A stretch of 64,000 bases of DNA from NCBI GenBank assembly GCA_905210435.1, contig CAJLWO010000008.1, positions 7,507 to 71,506 of the forward strand. Reading direction: 5' to 3'. Position 1 is the stretch's first letter. Each line of letters begins with the position of its first letter. Below, in pieces: positions 16,294-24,169 of this stretch. The position numbers and the translations under genes are program-made. Source of the stretch: an uncultured Bacteroidales bacterium. Lineage in GTDB: Bacteria > Bacteroidota > Bacteroidia > Bacteroidales > Muribaculaceae. The notes below the pieces were generated by a model, which was not told where the DNA came from, did not search any database, and saw nothing but the letters and a program-made list of their open reading frames with translations.

Positions 16294-19200
16294 TCACTTC
16301 TGCTGCACGACTATGATGTTGGTCATGGGTGTATGGCCGTAGAGGTTGCCCCCCTTGCAGATGGCGTATGCGCGATACACTCCGTCGGCCACGAGGTTGC
16401 CGGTACGGTCGGTCAGATCCCATTCAAACGGGAAGCTCACGTTGTCGCGGGTGAATACGGTGTTGCCCTTTTCATCCTCGATGATGAGACGTCCGGTAGG
16501 CGTGTCGGTGAAGCTGTGGCTCAGTCCGATTGTGGCCTGAATGCGTGCGGGTTCCTCCTCGACGGTCAGCCGGGCGTTGGCCGATGTGTTGTTGATGACG
16601 AAGTCAATCGAACGCGACGCGCTGTTGCCTGCGTTGTCCGAGATGTGCAGCGTCAGTGAGTGGCGGCCGTCGGCGAGCGAGGTGAACGGATAGACGATTT
16701 CCACCGTTCCGTCGTTGTAGTTGGTCATTGCGGTGCCTACTACCGGGTAGTTCATTGTGTTGTCGATGGTGATACGGCATGTCTGACCTACTGTTCCGGT
16801 GGGGCTGTAGATGCCGCTGCCCGTTTCGGTCACCGTGGCATACATGGTGAAATCCTGGCTGGCCATGTCGCCGTTGACAAAGTCGGGAGAGTCGATATAC
16901 AGGCTCGTGATTTGGGGTGCTTCGGTATCTGCCGGGCTTTCAGGCGCCGATGTGACGTCGCATGCGAGGGCAGTGGTGTAGGTCGTGGCTACTTCGCTGT
17001 TGTCGGGGAGTACGGCGGTAATGGTGGCGCGGTTGAAGCTGCCTCTGCGCACAGGCATCGGAGGGGTGAAGCTGACTGTGAATTTTCCACCGGAGACTTT
17101 GGCTATCGCTTCAACAAGCAAATCTTCATCGCAGTACACATCCCTTTCCTTGGTGTTGGCTCCCGGTGTGACGGTCGTGCGTACTATCGGCGATTCATAT
17201 ACCGTGAGCATTACATTTCCGTCAAACGATGCCCAGGGAGTGCCGGGGTTGGACGGGTCGTTGACATATCCGGTTATCGTGTTTTCTGCGAGTGGCAGTA
17301 TGGCATTGGCTCCTTCCTGCGGGCTGTACTGCCGGCCGTTGACACTCTCGATTGTGACGCTGTGGCCGGATACGAAGAGCGGTATGGCCGGGTCGCCGCA
17401 CAGGTTGTAGCACGAAGTGTTGATCATCAGTTCGTTGTCGCCGGATGATTTGTCGGTAAGGAGCGTGTTGCGGCTTATACGCAGTATGTCACCGGTAGTT
17501 GTGCCTTTGGGCGCTTTGGCGAATACGTCGGCCATGGTCTCCGCTAAGGCTTCGTTTTTGGGCTGGTATACCTCGCGGCAGGCTGCTACGACGCCGATCA
17601 TGCCGCCGTTGTTCTGGAGCACCATCTCCTGTGCGAGCGATTGCTCGAGGCGGTCGAAGGTGTAGGTCTGACAGGTGGCGAGCATTGCGAACGGGAAATA
17701 ATTGTATTGGGTGTTGTGCACGTCGGTCAGGTGATACAGGTTGGAGGTCCCGATGAAGTCAGGCTTGCCGTGGCCTGTGTAGTTTACGTACATCACACCT
17801 TTCTTGAGGGCCTGCTTGATGACGTTCTTGGCCGGTATGGCGGAGTTGTTTTTCAAAGGATACAATGCGCTGTATCCCTTGACGAGGGTCACTCCCGGGT
17901 TGTTGTCGATGAACGACTTTGCCGTGATGGAGTCGCCGCTGAGCAGGTGGCTGTTCTGGTCGCCGTGGTCGGTAAGCAGAAGCACACGCTGGTATATGTC
18001 GGTTGTCGGGGTGTATGTAAGGTACTGGTACACCTTGTCTACGGCTTTGGAAGCCTGCATTTCGTCAGTGACAGGTATGCGCCCTACGTTGATGTCCTGA
18101 ATGTTGTTGATGAATTCCGTCGATGGGGGGGTGTCGCCGAGCATGCCGAAGTAGGCGTCGCATGAATATGCCGTGGTAAGCGAAGTCATCGATTTGTGGT
18201 AGGGGGTGCCGTAATTGAGCAGCAGCGCGCCGCGTTCCTTGAACTCGGCTCCCGTGGGGGTGAGCCCCCTGTTGTCGTAGAATGCGCCTCCGAACAGCAG
18301 CAGATGCTTCATTTTGGACGGATTGCGGTCATAGAACATTTTCATGGCCTTTCGTATGCCCCAGAGTGAAGGGGTGCCCGATGAAAATTCGTTGAATATC
18401 TCGTCCTGTTGCAGCACTATGACGTCCTGTCCGAGAAGGTCGCGGTGTATCTGCGCCAGACGTTCGGCCTGCCCGGTAAATGCGTCGGCCGACAGTATCA
18501 CCATGTCGGGCACGTCGTAGGAATGTATGTTCTGGTTGTCGACTTCACCGGCGTATTCAACCGGAAGGTGGTCTTTGGTCGGGTCGAAAGCTATCGCGCG
18601 ATGCGCTATATCGGAGTATTTGGTTATCTTGTATGTCGCGTTGTTGGTGAATATCGCGGTGCGTCGGGCATGATTGTAGGATGTTTCGTACTGGCGTACG
18701 TTGTAGGCTTTGTCGACATTCCATACAATCACTTCCGGATTGGCGTCGCCCACCTCGATTATGCGGCCGTTGTCGAGGGCGCAGTCGCACATGAGCATCG
18801 ATGGCCGGTCGCCGAGGTTGTTGTAACGCTGGTAGGCGAATACCACACGGTCGACGGCGGCGTAGGTAAATGTCGAAGACGGTGATTTCGTCAGGCTTAT
18901 GTCGCATGATGCTGCAGTGCGGGGCATCGACATCGACAGGTAGGAGTTGGCGGTAGTGGCGTTGGTGCTGAACTGCACATGGCTGTTGCTGTTGTCGAGG
19001 TTGACTGTCGATGTGGTGATGTCGTTGCGGTGGGGATAGGTGATGGAGTACCGGAGGTTCTTGCCTGAGCCTACGAGTATGTTGTGGAACACCACCTTTG
19101 AGTAAGTGATCGATGGGCTTTCGAAATAAAGGTCGTCGAGAGGGAATGAGTATTTGATTGTGTCGTTGTCCTGCGATATGTCGCGTCCGAAATAGAGCTG

Positions 19201-19770
19201 TCCCTGACGCACGGGTATCGTCAGTTCCTCCTCAAGTGCCGATATGTCCCAGTGATAGTTGACGAAAGGTGTGGATACGAGCGGCTTATAAGGTATGATT
19301 TCCGGATTGCATACGGGCCGGGAGTCGGTTATGAAATAATAGCCTGCATCGGCCACATTGTTGCGCTCCACATCGGGGTATGCGGGTATCGACGCCTGTT
19401 TTGCCGAAAAATATACGAGATTGGGACGCCAGTTGGATTCGCCGTAGAACAGCAGTCGGTCGTCACGGTACACTACAGGCTGCTGAGGAAGGTCGTCGGG
19501 CACGCTTTCGTCGAGCAGCTCCGACACTCCGGCTACTCCGCCAAATCCGTAGACCGTCACTGCCGACGGGTCGTCGAAGCCCCATTCGCGCAGCTGTTCG
19601 TGGGTTATTTGCTGTATTCCCGATTCATTGACACGTATTTTGACCCAGTGTCCTGATGAGAGCACTGACGACGATGTGTAATGGCCGGCATCGACTGCCG
19701 ATGACGATATGGCTCCTGCGAGAGCGCAGAACATGGTGATGTAGAGCCGTGTTTTCTTCTTATATGGCAT
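16294..19770 (-). CDS. porU: Type IX secretion sortase PorU (C25 gingipain-like)
   Basis: PorU sits on the cell surface, cleaves the C-terminal sorting domain of type IX cargo and links the cargo to A-LPS or another anchor. The 1158-residue protein has a signal peptide (to about residue 25), a long beta-rich N-terminal region, and a C25 peptidase domain with the catalytic pair His667 (YTGHGKPDF) and Cys700 (LATCQTYTF). After it come immunoglobulin-like segments and its own C-terminal FlgD-like ending (FEWDLTDRTGNLVADGVYRAYAIC). Its size matches PorU of other Bacteroidales. porV follows directly. A perfect 17-bp tandem duplication lies in the upstream region (19859-19892). Confidence 0.94.
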   Translation of the reverse strand: MPYKKKTRLYITMFCALAGAISSSAVDAGHYTSSSVLSSGHWVKIRVNESGIQQITHEQLREWGFDDPSAVTVYGFGGVAGVSELLDESVPDDLPQQPVVYRDDRLLFYGESNWRPNLVYFSAKQASIPAYPDVERNNVADAGYYFITDSRPVCNPEIIPYKPLVSTPFVNYHWDISALEEELTIPVRQGQLYFGRDISQDNDTIKYSFPLDDLYFESPSITYSKVVFHNILVGSGKNLRYSITYPHRNDITTSTVNLDNSNSHVQFSTNATTANSYLSMSMPRTAASCDISLTKSPSSTFTYAAVDRVVFAYQRYNNLGDRPSMLMCDCALDNGRIIEVGDANPEVIVWNVDKAYNVRQYETSYNHARRTAIFTNNATYKITKYSDIAHRAIAFDPTKDHLPVEYAGEVDNQNIHSYDVPDMVILSADAFTGQAERLAQIHRDLLGQDVIVLQQDEIFNEFSSGTPSLWGIRKAMKMFYDRNPSKMKHLLLFGGAFYDNRGLTPTGAEFKERGALLLNYGTPYHKSMTSLTTAYSCDAYFGMLGDTPPSTEFINNIQDINVGRIPVTDEMQASKAVDKVYQYLTYTPTTDIYQRVLLLTDHGDQNSHLLSGDSITAKSFIDNNPGVTLVKGYSALYPLKNNSAIPAKNVIKQALKKGVMYVNYTGHGKPDFIGTSNLYHLTDVHNTQYNYFPFAMLATCQTYTFDRLEQSLAQEMVLQNNGGMIGVVAACREVYQPKNEALAETMADVFAKAPKGTTTGDILRISRNTLLTDKSSGDNELMINTSCYNLCGDPAIPLFVSGHSVTIESVNGRQYSPQEGANAILPLAENTITGYVNDPSNPGTPWASFDGNVMLTVYESPIVRTTVTPGANTKERDVYCDEDLLVEAIAKVSGGKFTVSFTPPMPVRRGSFNRATITAVLPDNSEVATTYTTALACDVTSAPESPADTEAPQITSLYIDSPDFVNGDMASQDFTMYATVTETGSGIYSPTGTVGQTCRITIDNTMNYPVVGTAMTNYNDGTVEIVYPFTSLADGRHSLTLHISDNAGNSASRSIDFVINNTSANARLTVEEEPARIQATIGLSHSFTDTPTGRLIIEDEKGNTVFTRDNVSFPFEWDLTDRTGNLVADGVYRAYAICKGGNLYGHTPMTNIIVVQQK

Positions 19771-19858
19771 TGCTTTAAACCTTTTTCATTTAGATGATTA
19801 AGAAATGTGACTGGTTGTCGATATTGATGTGACTGATGTCGGTATTATTTTACTTTTA

Positions 19859-19892
19859 TATTTTTATATAACGTATATTTTTATATAACGTA
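19859..19892. repeat. Perfect 17-bp tandem duplication upstream of porU
   Basis: TATTTTTATATAACGTA occurs twice head to tail, with no mismatch, in the 185-bp gap between the FAH-like gene and porU. On the minus strand it lies 89-122 bp before the porU start, where a regulator or the promoter itself could sit. Confidence 0.75.
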
Positions 19893-19955
19893 GGCGGTTG
19901 CGGGCTTATTGTGCCGTGTGCCTTTTCGGGTAGCTGTGCGGTGCGTCCGTGCCGC

Positions 19956-20522
19956 TTATTTGATATTGAATCCGAATACCTCATGACCGTTGACCGAAGC
20001 CTCTATGCGGTCGCCTATGTTTATCCCGCAGCTGAAGATAGGAGAGGGTGGGATGATGATGTCGCCGGTCTTTATTATCATATCCTTGCTCAGAAGTTTT
20101 ATTGACTTCCCTATCGGCGGCATGACATTGGAGAAGGTGATGCTTTGCGGTGACGAGATGTCGACTGATTTTACCGGAGCCGCCTCAATCCATGTACCCG
20201 TAGCGAGCGCGCCGTCAAATGCGGTGGCCCAGGGCGTCCAGTTCTCGCCGGCGCTCCCTTCGGGCGATACGATGTCAAGCGGCACGAAGCGTGCGCAAAG
20301 GGTCATCATGTCGTAATACCTCGGGGCAAACCTCTCGGCGATTGATTTGCCGAGCCGGCACACAAGGTAGGCCAATGAGAAATCGCACCGCCATCTCCTT
20401 GATATTTCAGGAAGGAATACGGGGCGGTTGTCACGTATGATCGAAGAGTCGGTAGTGAGTATAAGCGATGGCAGCACGGCGTTCTCCTTGTCGCCCGAAT
20501 CTCTCAGCTCAAGTATTTTCAT
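19956..20522 (-). CDS. Divergent fumarylacetoacetase-like protein, probably non-catalytic
   Basis: This 188-residue protein aligns by pattern with the Bacteroidales fumarylacetoacetate hydrolase (FAH) family: TTDSSIIRDNRPVFLPEIS, CRLGKSIAERFAPRYYDMMTL, AFDGALATGTW, KTGDIIIPP and a final NIGDRIEASVNG. In the family, two glutamates (YETEL) and an aspartate (GIDFTARDL) bind the metal. At these places this protein has Asp47, Ser49 and Arg78, and the lysine before FDG is missing. It is shorter than the usual 200-210 residues. It lies 18 bp after rex and before porU on the same strand. A structural or regulatory role is possible. The comparison is from memory of the family, not an alignment. Confidence 0.7.
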   Translation of the reverse strand: MKILELRDSGDKENAVLPSLILTTDSSIIRDNRPVFLPEISRRWRCDFSLAYLVCRLGKSIAERFAPRYYDMMTLCARFVPLDIVSPEGSAGENWTPWATAFDGALATGTWIEAAPVKSVDISSPQSITFSNVMPPIGKSIKLLSKDMIIKTGDIIIPPSPIFSCGINIGDRIEASVNGHEVFGFNIK

Positions 20523-20540
20523 GACGGGTATTGACTTTTG

Positions 20541-21209
20541 TTATGATGCGCCATCTAAACGTTTCTGGGCGTCAAGACGGTTGTACATCACGGCCAGATG
20601 GGCGTATATTGATGTGTTGGTGATTACGATGCCGCGGGGAGCGCGAATGCGGTAGGGGGTGAAATTCCACAGCGCCTTCACTCCGGCCTTGATCAGCCGG
20701 TCGGCGCCCTCCTGTGCGTGGTCTACCGGAAGCGTTATTATGCCTACCTCGACGTTCAGGCGTGTTATAGTCGTCTCGAGCGACGAGATGTCGAGTATCG
20801 GCACCCCGCAGGCTGTCTTGCCCACGATGTTCTGGTTGATGTCGAAGCCGGCCACGATGTTGAGTCCGTAATTGGCGAGGCCGGAGTCATGTATGAGCGA
20901 GCCGCCGAGCGAGCCGACGCCGAGCACCACGGCATTGTGGCGACGCTTGAACCCCAGAAACTCCTGCAACTCGTGAAACAGTCGCTTCACCTCGTAGCCT
21001 ATGCGGGTCTTGCCCTTGATATTGAGAAACGACAGGTCTTTGGCTATCTGCGATGCATCGACATTGAGCTCTCTCGATATGGCGGTCGACGAAACATACT
21101 CGATGCCACGCTCGTCAAGAAGTGTGACGTATGCCAGATACCACGGCAGACGGCGCAGCGCCGGCTCCGGAATCATCGCTTTGTCAGTGTTTTTTGTCGT
21201 CGTACTCAT
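20541..21209 (-). CDS. rex: Redox-sensing transcriptional repressor Rex
   Basis: Rex senses the NADH/NAD+ ratio and represses fermentation and respiration genes when NADH is low. The 222-residue protein has an N-terminal winged helix (PEPALRRLPWYLAYV, SSTAISRELNVDASQIAKDLSF) and a Rossmann domain with GVGSLGGSLI as the dinucleotide loop, then a C-terminal domain-swapped helix. The start at 21209 gives MSTTTKN; an ATG at 21236 would add nine residues but lies inside the predicted promoter. A textbook promoter lies at 21226-21256. The FAH-like gene follows 18 bp downstream. Confidence 0.95.
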   Translation of the reverse strand: MSTTTKNTDKAMIPEPALRRLPWYLAYVTLLDERGIEYVSSTAISRELNVDASQIAKDLSFLNIKGKTRIGYEVKRLFHELQEFLGFKRRHNAVVLGVGSLGGSLIHDSGLANYGLNIVAGFDINQNIVGKTACGVPILDISSLETTITRLNVEVGIITLPVDHAQEGADRLIKAGVKALWNFTPYRIRAPRGIVITNTSIYAHLAVMYNRLDAQKRLDGAS

Positions 21210-21225
21210 AATTTTTTTCAGCGTG

Positions 21226-21256
21226 CAAATATACAAAATATTTGCGTGTCTGCAAA
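21226..21256 (-). promoter_or_regulatory. Promoter for rex
   Basis: On the minus strand TTTG (21256-21253), a 19-bp spacer and TATATTTG (21233-21226) match the Bacteroidales consensus. The predicted start near 21219 leaves only about 10 nt of leader, which supports the rex start at 21209. Confidence 0.7.
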
Positions 21257-21385
21257 TAGCGCATGACGGGCAATGCCCGGCGCACGGTGCCGCAGGCTAT
21301 TTGACAGGCCGCAAATATACAAAAAAATATGATAAGCGGTCTCCTCCCCGACTTAAATTTATGTTAATATATAATGTGGCCTGCC

Positions 21386-21469
21386 TTATAAAACTCATGG
21401 CGCCGCATCTGTTTTCACAAACCGATGAGGCGCCATAAGTTTTAAAACAATAGCTTCTTGTATAATTAT
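21386..21469 (-). ncRNA. Candidate small RNA or attenuated leader between rex and the ppiD-like gene
   Basis: A predicted minus-strand transcript of about 80 nt starts near 21469, after the promoter at 21476-21506, and ends in a strong hairpin (21442-21391; 19-bp arms with two mismatches, 14-nt loop) followed by TTTTATAA. No reading frame of note lies inside. It could instead be an upstream, attenuated start for rex transcription. Confidence 0.45.
21391..21442. terminator. Hairpin with T-rich flanks on both strands
   Basis: Arms 21391-21409 and 21424-21442 pair over 19 bp with two mismatches and contain GGCGCC. The hairpin is flanked by TTTT on both strands. No protein-coding gene ends here: rex and the ppiD-like gene diverge from this gap, so it is an orphan terminator unless a small transcript uses it. 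Confidence 0.65.
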
Positions 21470-21475
21470 CCGATG

Positions 21476-21506
21476 CAAAATTACTGCGACATTACGGAAG
21501 CGCAAA
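21476..21506 (-). promoter_or_regulatory. Consensus promoter for the candidate small RNA
   Basis: On the minus strand TTTG (21506-21503), a 19-bp spacer and TAATTTTG (21483-21476) match the Bacteroidales form exactly. The TTTG lies in one arm of the palindrome at 21504-21525, which puts the palindrome centre about 45 bp before the predicted start, a usual place for an activator. Confidence 0.6.
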
Positions 21507-21525
21507 TACCTAAAAGTAGGTATTT
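21504..21525. promoter_or_regulatory. Perfect palindrome AAATACCTA-AAAG-TAGGTATTT
   Basis: Nine-base arms pair perfectly around a 4-base centre. It may be the binding site of a dimeric regulator serving the leftward promoter (21476-21506) and perhaps the rightward one (21602-21632), or a small terminator on the plus strand because more T residues follow. Confidence 0.55.
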
Positions 21526-21601
21526 TTAATGCCCGGATATCGGGAAACGGCGCGGCGCGACGGCAATTCACACAAAATATCGTAAAATTGGCTGATTAAG
21601 T

Positions 21602-21632
21602 TTTGACATAATCAAAAAAAAAGTTATCTTTG
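21602..21632 (+). promoter_or_regulatory. Promoter for the ppiD/surA-like gene
   Basis: TTTG (21602-21605), a 19-bp spacer and TATCTTTG (21625-21632) match the consensus. The predicted start near 21639 gives a leader of about 80 nt. Confidence 0.75.
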
Positions 21633-21718
21633 TGCGCTTCAATGCGGCCGTGCCACGGTGGCTGCGGCCGTCCGCAATCAATACCAATCGTTAAAATAAA
21701 AATAAACACAAATCATAA

Positions 21719-23812
21719 ATGTCAGCATTAGAACACATTAGAAAACGGCCGGCCTTGGTTATATCTATACTCGGCCTCGCCCTCGTATTGTTTATCATCA
21801 CAGCGGTTTCCGACAATATCTTCTCCTTTTTCGGTGACCGCGACACCGCAGTAAAAGTCGACGGTGAAAAATTGAAATATGACAAGTGGCACCGCGCATC
21901 GGCCCAGATTGCCGACCGCATGCGCCAGCAGGGTCAGGATGATTTCGACAACTCGTATGCCGACGAAATGGCCCTCCAGACCATTGTCGACGAAGAACTT
22001 TTCGACCGCCAGATTGAAAAGCTCGGCATCAATGTCACCGATGAAGAGATGGAAGCATACCTCTTCGGCGAAAATTCGATTGCAACTCCCGAAGCTCAGC
22101 GCTACGGTTTCCCCTCAGCCGAAGACTTCTATTCGTATGCCTACTCCAACGATAACGGCTCGCAGGAAGCTCGTGCCATCTGGGAGGATATGGAAAATCG
22201 TATCCGCCGTCAGATTCTTACCGCCAAATATCAGCTGCAGCTCGGCGCAATCACAGCCAACAAACTCGACGCAAAGGCTTATTACGATGAAAACAAAAAC
22301 GTCACCCTCAATGTGGCTAAAGTTGACTACGTAGGTCTTCCCAACGATGACTTCAAGGTCACCGGCGATGAAATCAAAGACCGCTACAACAAGCAGAAGG
22401 AAAGCTACCGCCTCGACAACGAAGTGCGTCTCGTTGACTATATCCTCGTTACTCCCACTCCCTCGGCCGAAGATGCAAGCGCGGCCAGCGACGACGTGCT
22501 CAACGCCGTTTCGCGCCTGAAGTCGACTCCCGGCACCGAGGCAATCGCAGGCAACTATGCCTTTGAGACGACAGTCCACACCGGAAGCGCATCATCTCTT
22601 CCCGCCACGCTCCGCAATGCCATCGACCGTATTCAGGCCGACACCGTGGTAATGCTCAGCTTCAACGGTTCTGCCTACAACATCGCAAAGTTCCTCGACG
22701 CGAAGACCGGTGTCGAGAAAGCTGATGTGGATTTCTTCATTACCGACAACGCCATTCTTGCCGTCGACTCTATCAAAGCCGCTGTCAATGCAGGCGACGT
22801 AGCCCAGTATGGCGACAGCGTGCAGAAAGTAAGCCAGAAAGAACTTAAACTTATTGACAATGCGGTTCTCGCCGATTATGCCGATACATTCATCAACGCT
22901 CCCGCCGAGGCTGTCGTAGTCACCGACAAGGATTTCAAGAGCAATATCCTCTCAGCCCTCTTCGGCAGTCAGGTCGATCCCTCACGCATGGACATGGACG
23001 CTATCGGCGTATGCTATAAGGTAAACAGCGTGGAGGAAGCTCAGCCCATCTACGAGGTAGCTTCAATCACCCGCAAGCTCGTCCCCTCCGAAGAGACTAT
23101 ATCCAACCTCCGCAAGGAACTCTCCGACTACAGCATCAAGAATGCCAACGCCGAAGCGTTCAAGAAAAATATCGGTTCGTCAAGCTTCCATATCGAGCAG
23201 GGACGCGTCAGCGGCGACCGCTTTGCCGTAATCGGCCGCAACGGCCAGCGTATCCCCCAGACCGTATCGCTCGTACGCTGGGCTATGGAAGATGCCAAGA
23301 AGGGTGATGTATCCGAAGTTGTCGACGCTGGCGACTCATTCATCGTGCTCGCAGTGACCGACGTATACGACGGCGATTATGTACCTGTAAGCGATGCCAC
23401 CGTGACCGAGCAGATCACCGACGAACTCCGTGCCGAGAAGAAAGGCGCGAAACTCGTCAACGACTACAAAGGCAAAGGCAAGAATGTCGACGAATATGCC
23501 GCAGCGATGGGCACTCAGCCCGTCACCGTGCGTGCCAACTACGCTCAGAACGACGGCGGTATCTTCCGTGGCGATGCCAAGTTCCTCGCAGCTGTCGGCA
23601 CCGCTGAGAAAGGCAAGCTCGTAGGTCCCGTTGCCACAGGTTCGGCAGCAGTGGTATTTGAAGTGGTGGATGTTGACAACGCCGGCGGCGATTTCAACTT
23701 CGATCAGATAGCTCCGATGGCTGCCCGCATGTTCCAGTTCAATGTCAACCAGGCTCTCCGTGCCAACAAGGATATTGACTACAAGGCTCTCCGTTTCGAG
23801 ACCCGTGAATAA
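21719..23812 (+). CDS. Peptidyl-prolyl isomerase / foldase, SurA-N and PpiD type
   Basis: This 697-residue protein is anchored by one N-terminal membrane segment (about residues 15-35, VISILGLALVLFIITAV) with the rest in the periplasm. A SurA_N-like helical region follows (DEMALQTIVDEELFDRQIEKLGINVTDEEMEAYLF), and a parvulin-like region lies near residues 340-380 and 500-560. It should help fold outer-membrane proteins as PpiD and SurA do. Whether the isomerase site is active cannot be judged by eye. In other Bacteroidales I recall this gene next to the corC-like gene; here it has moved some 17 kb away. A terminator hairpin follows at 23885-23917. Confidence 0.88.
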   Translation: MSALEHIRKRPALVISILGLALVLFIITAVSDNIFSFFGDRDTAVKVDGEKLKYDKWHRASAQIADRMRQQGQDDFDNSYADEMALQTIVDEELFDRQIEKLGINVTDEEMEAYLFGENSIATPEAQRYGFPSAEDFYSYAYSNDNGSQEARAIWEDMENRIRRQILTAKYQLQLGAITANKLDAKAYYDENKNVTLNVAKVDYVGLPNDDFKVTGDEIKDRYNKQKESYRLDNEVRLVDYILVTPTPSAEDASAASDDVLNAVSRLKSTPGTEAIAGNYAFETTVHTGSASSLPATLRNAIDRIQADTVVMLSFNGSAYNIAKFLDAKTGVEKADVDFFITDNAILAVDSIKAAVNAGDVAQYGDSVQKVSQKELKLIDNAVLADYADTFINAPAEAVVVTDKDFKSNILSALFGSQVDPSRMDMDAIGVCYKVNSVEEAQPIYEVASITRKLVPSEETISNLRKELSDYSIKNANAEAFKKNIGSSSFHIEQGRVSGDRFAVIGRNGQRIPQTVSLVRWAMEDAKKGDVSEVVDAGDSFIVLAVTDVYDGDYVPVSDATVTEQITDELRAEKKGAKLVNDYKGKGKNVDEYAAAMGTQPVTVRANYAQNDGGIFRGDAKFLAAVGTAEKGKLVGPVATGSAAVVFEVVDVDNAGGDFNFDQIAPMAARMFQFNVNQALRANKDIDYKALRFETRE

Positions 23813-23884
23813 TACGAAAACTGCGAATGATAAAATATTAAGAAAGATATTATAGAGAATATCATTCTACTTAATCCAACAATA

Positions 23885-23917
23885 AGTGCGGAGTCGATGT
23901 GTAATCGGCTCCGCACT
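23885..23917 (+). terminator. Terminator hairpin after the ppiD-like gene
   Basis: Fourteen-base arms (23885-23898 and 23904-23917) pair with a single G-T wobble around a 5-nt loop, about 70 bp after the stop codon. Confidence 0.75.
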
Positions 23918-23969
23918 GCTATTCACAATAATCAAAAGCGTCGGTCATCCGTTATTCAATTATATTTTA

Positions 23970-23977
23970 TACCTTTG
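23970..23977 (+). promoter_or_regulatory. Probable -7 box for mfd
   Basis: TACCTTTG fits TAnnTTTG; no TTTG is present at the ideal distance upstream. The leader would be about 185 nt and would contain the whole inverted-repeat element at 24046-24141. Apart from the terminator, this box and that element, the gap 23813-24169 shows nothing else. Confidence 0.45.
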
Positions 23978-24045
23978 CAATCGCTTCAATAAGCCAAATG
24001 TATACGGGAGTAATGCTTGGCCGCTATTGCATAAGTCTGTTTGGT

Positions 24046-24141
24046 CAACAATGTAGGGACGCACGGTCTGTGCGTCCGATAATTAGTTGATAATCAATGC
24101 TCGCCTTTCGGACGCACAGACCGTGCGTCCCTACATTGTTG
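24046..24141. repeat. Perfect 33-bp inverted-repeat TGTAGGG double-hairpin element
   Basis: Arms 24046-24078 and 24109-24141 are perfect 33-bp inverted repeats around a 30-nt spacer. Each arm contains TGTAGGGACGCAC, then GGTCT, then GTGCGTCCG, so each can also fold alone into an 8-bp hairpin. The right end lies 28 bp before the mfd start codon. Confidence 0.9.
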
Positions 24142-24169
24142 GAAGCCTCCCGAATAATTTTGGAAAAAT

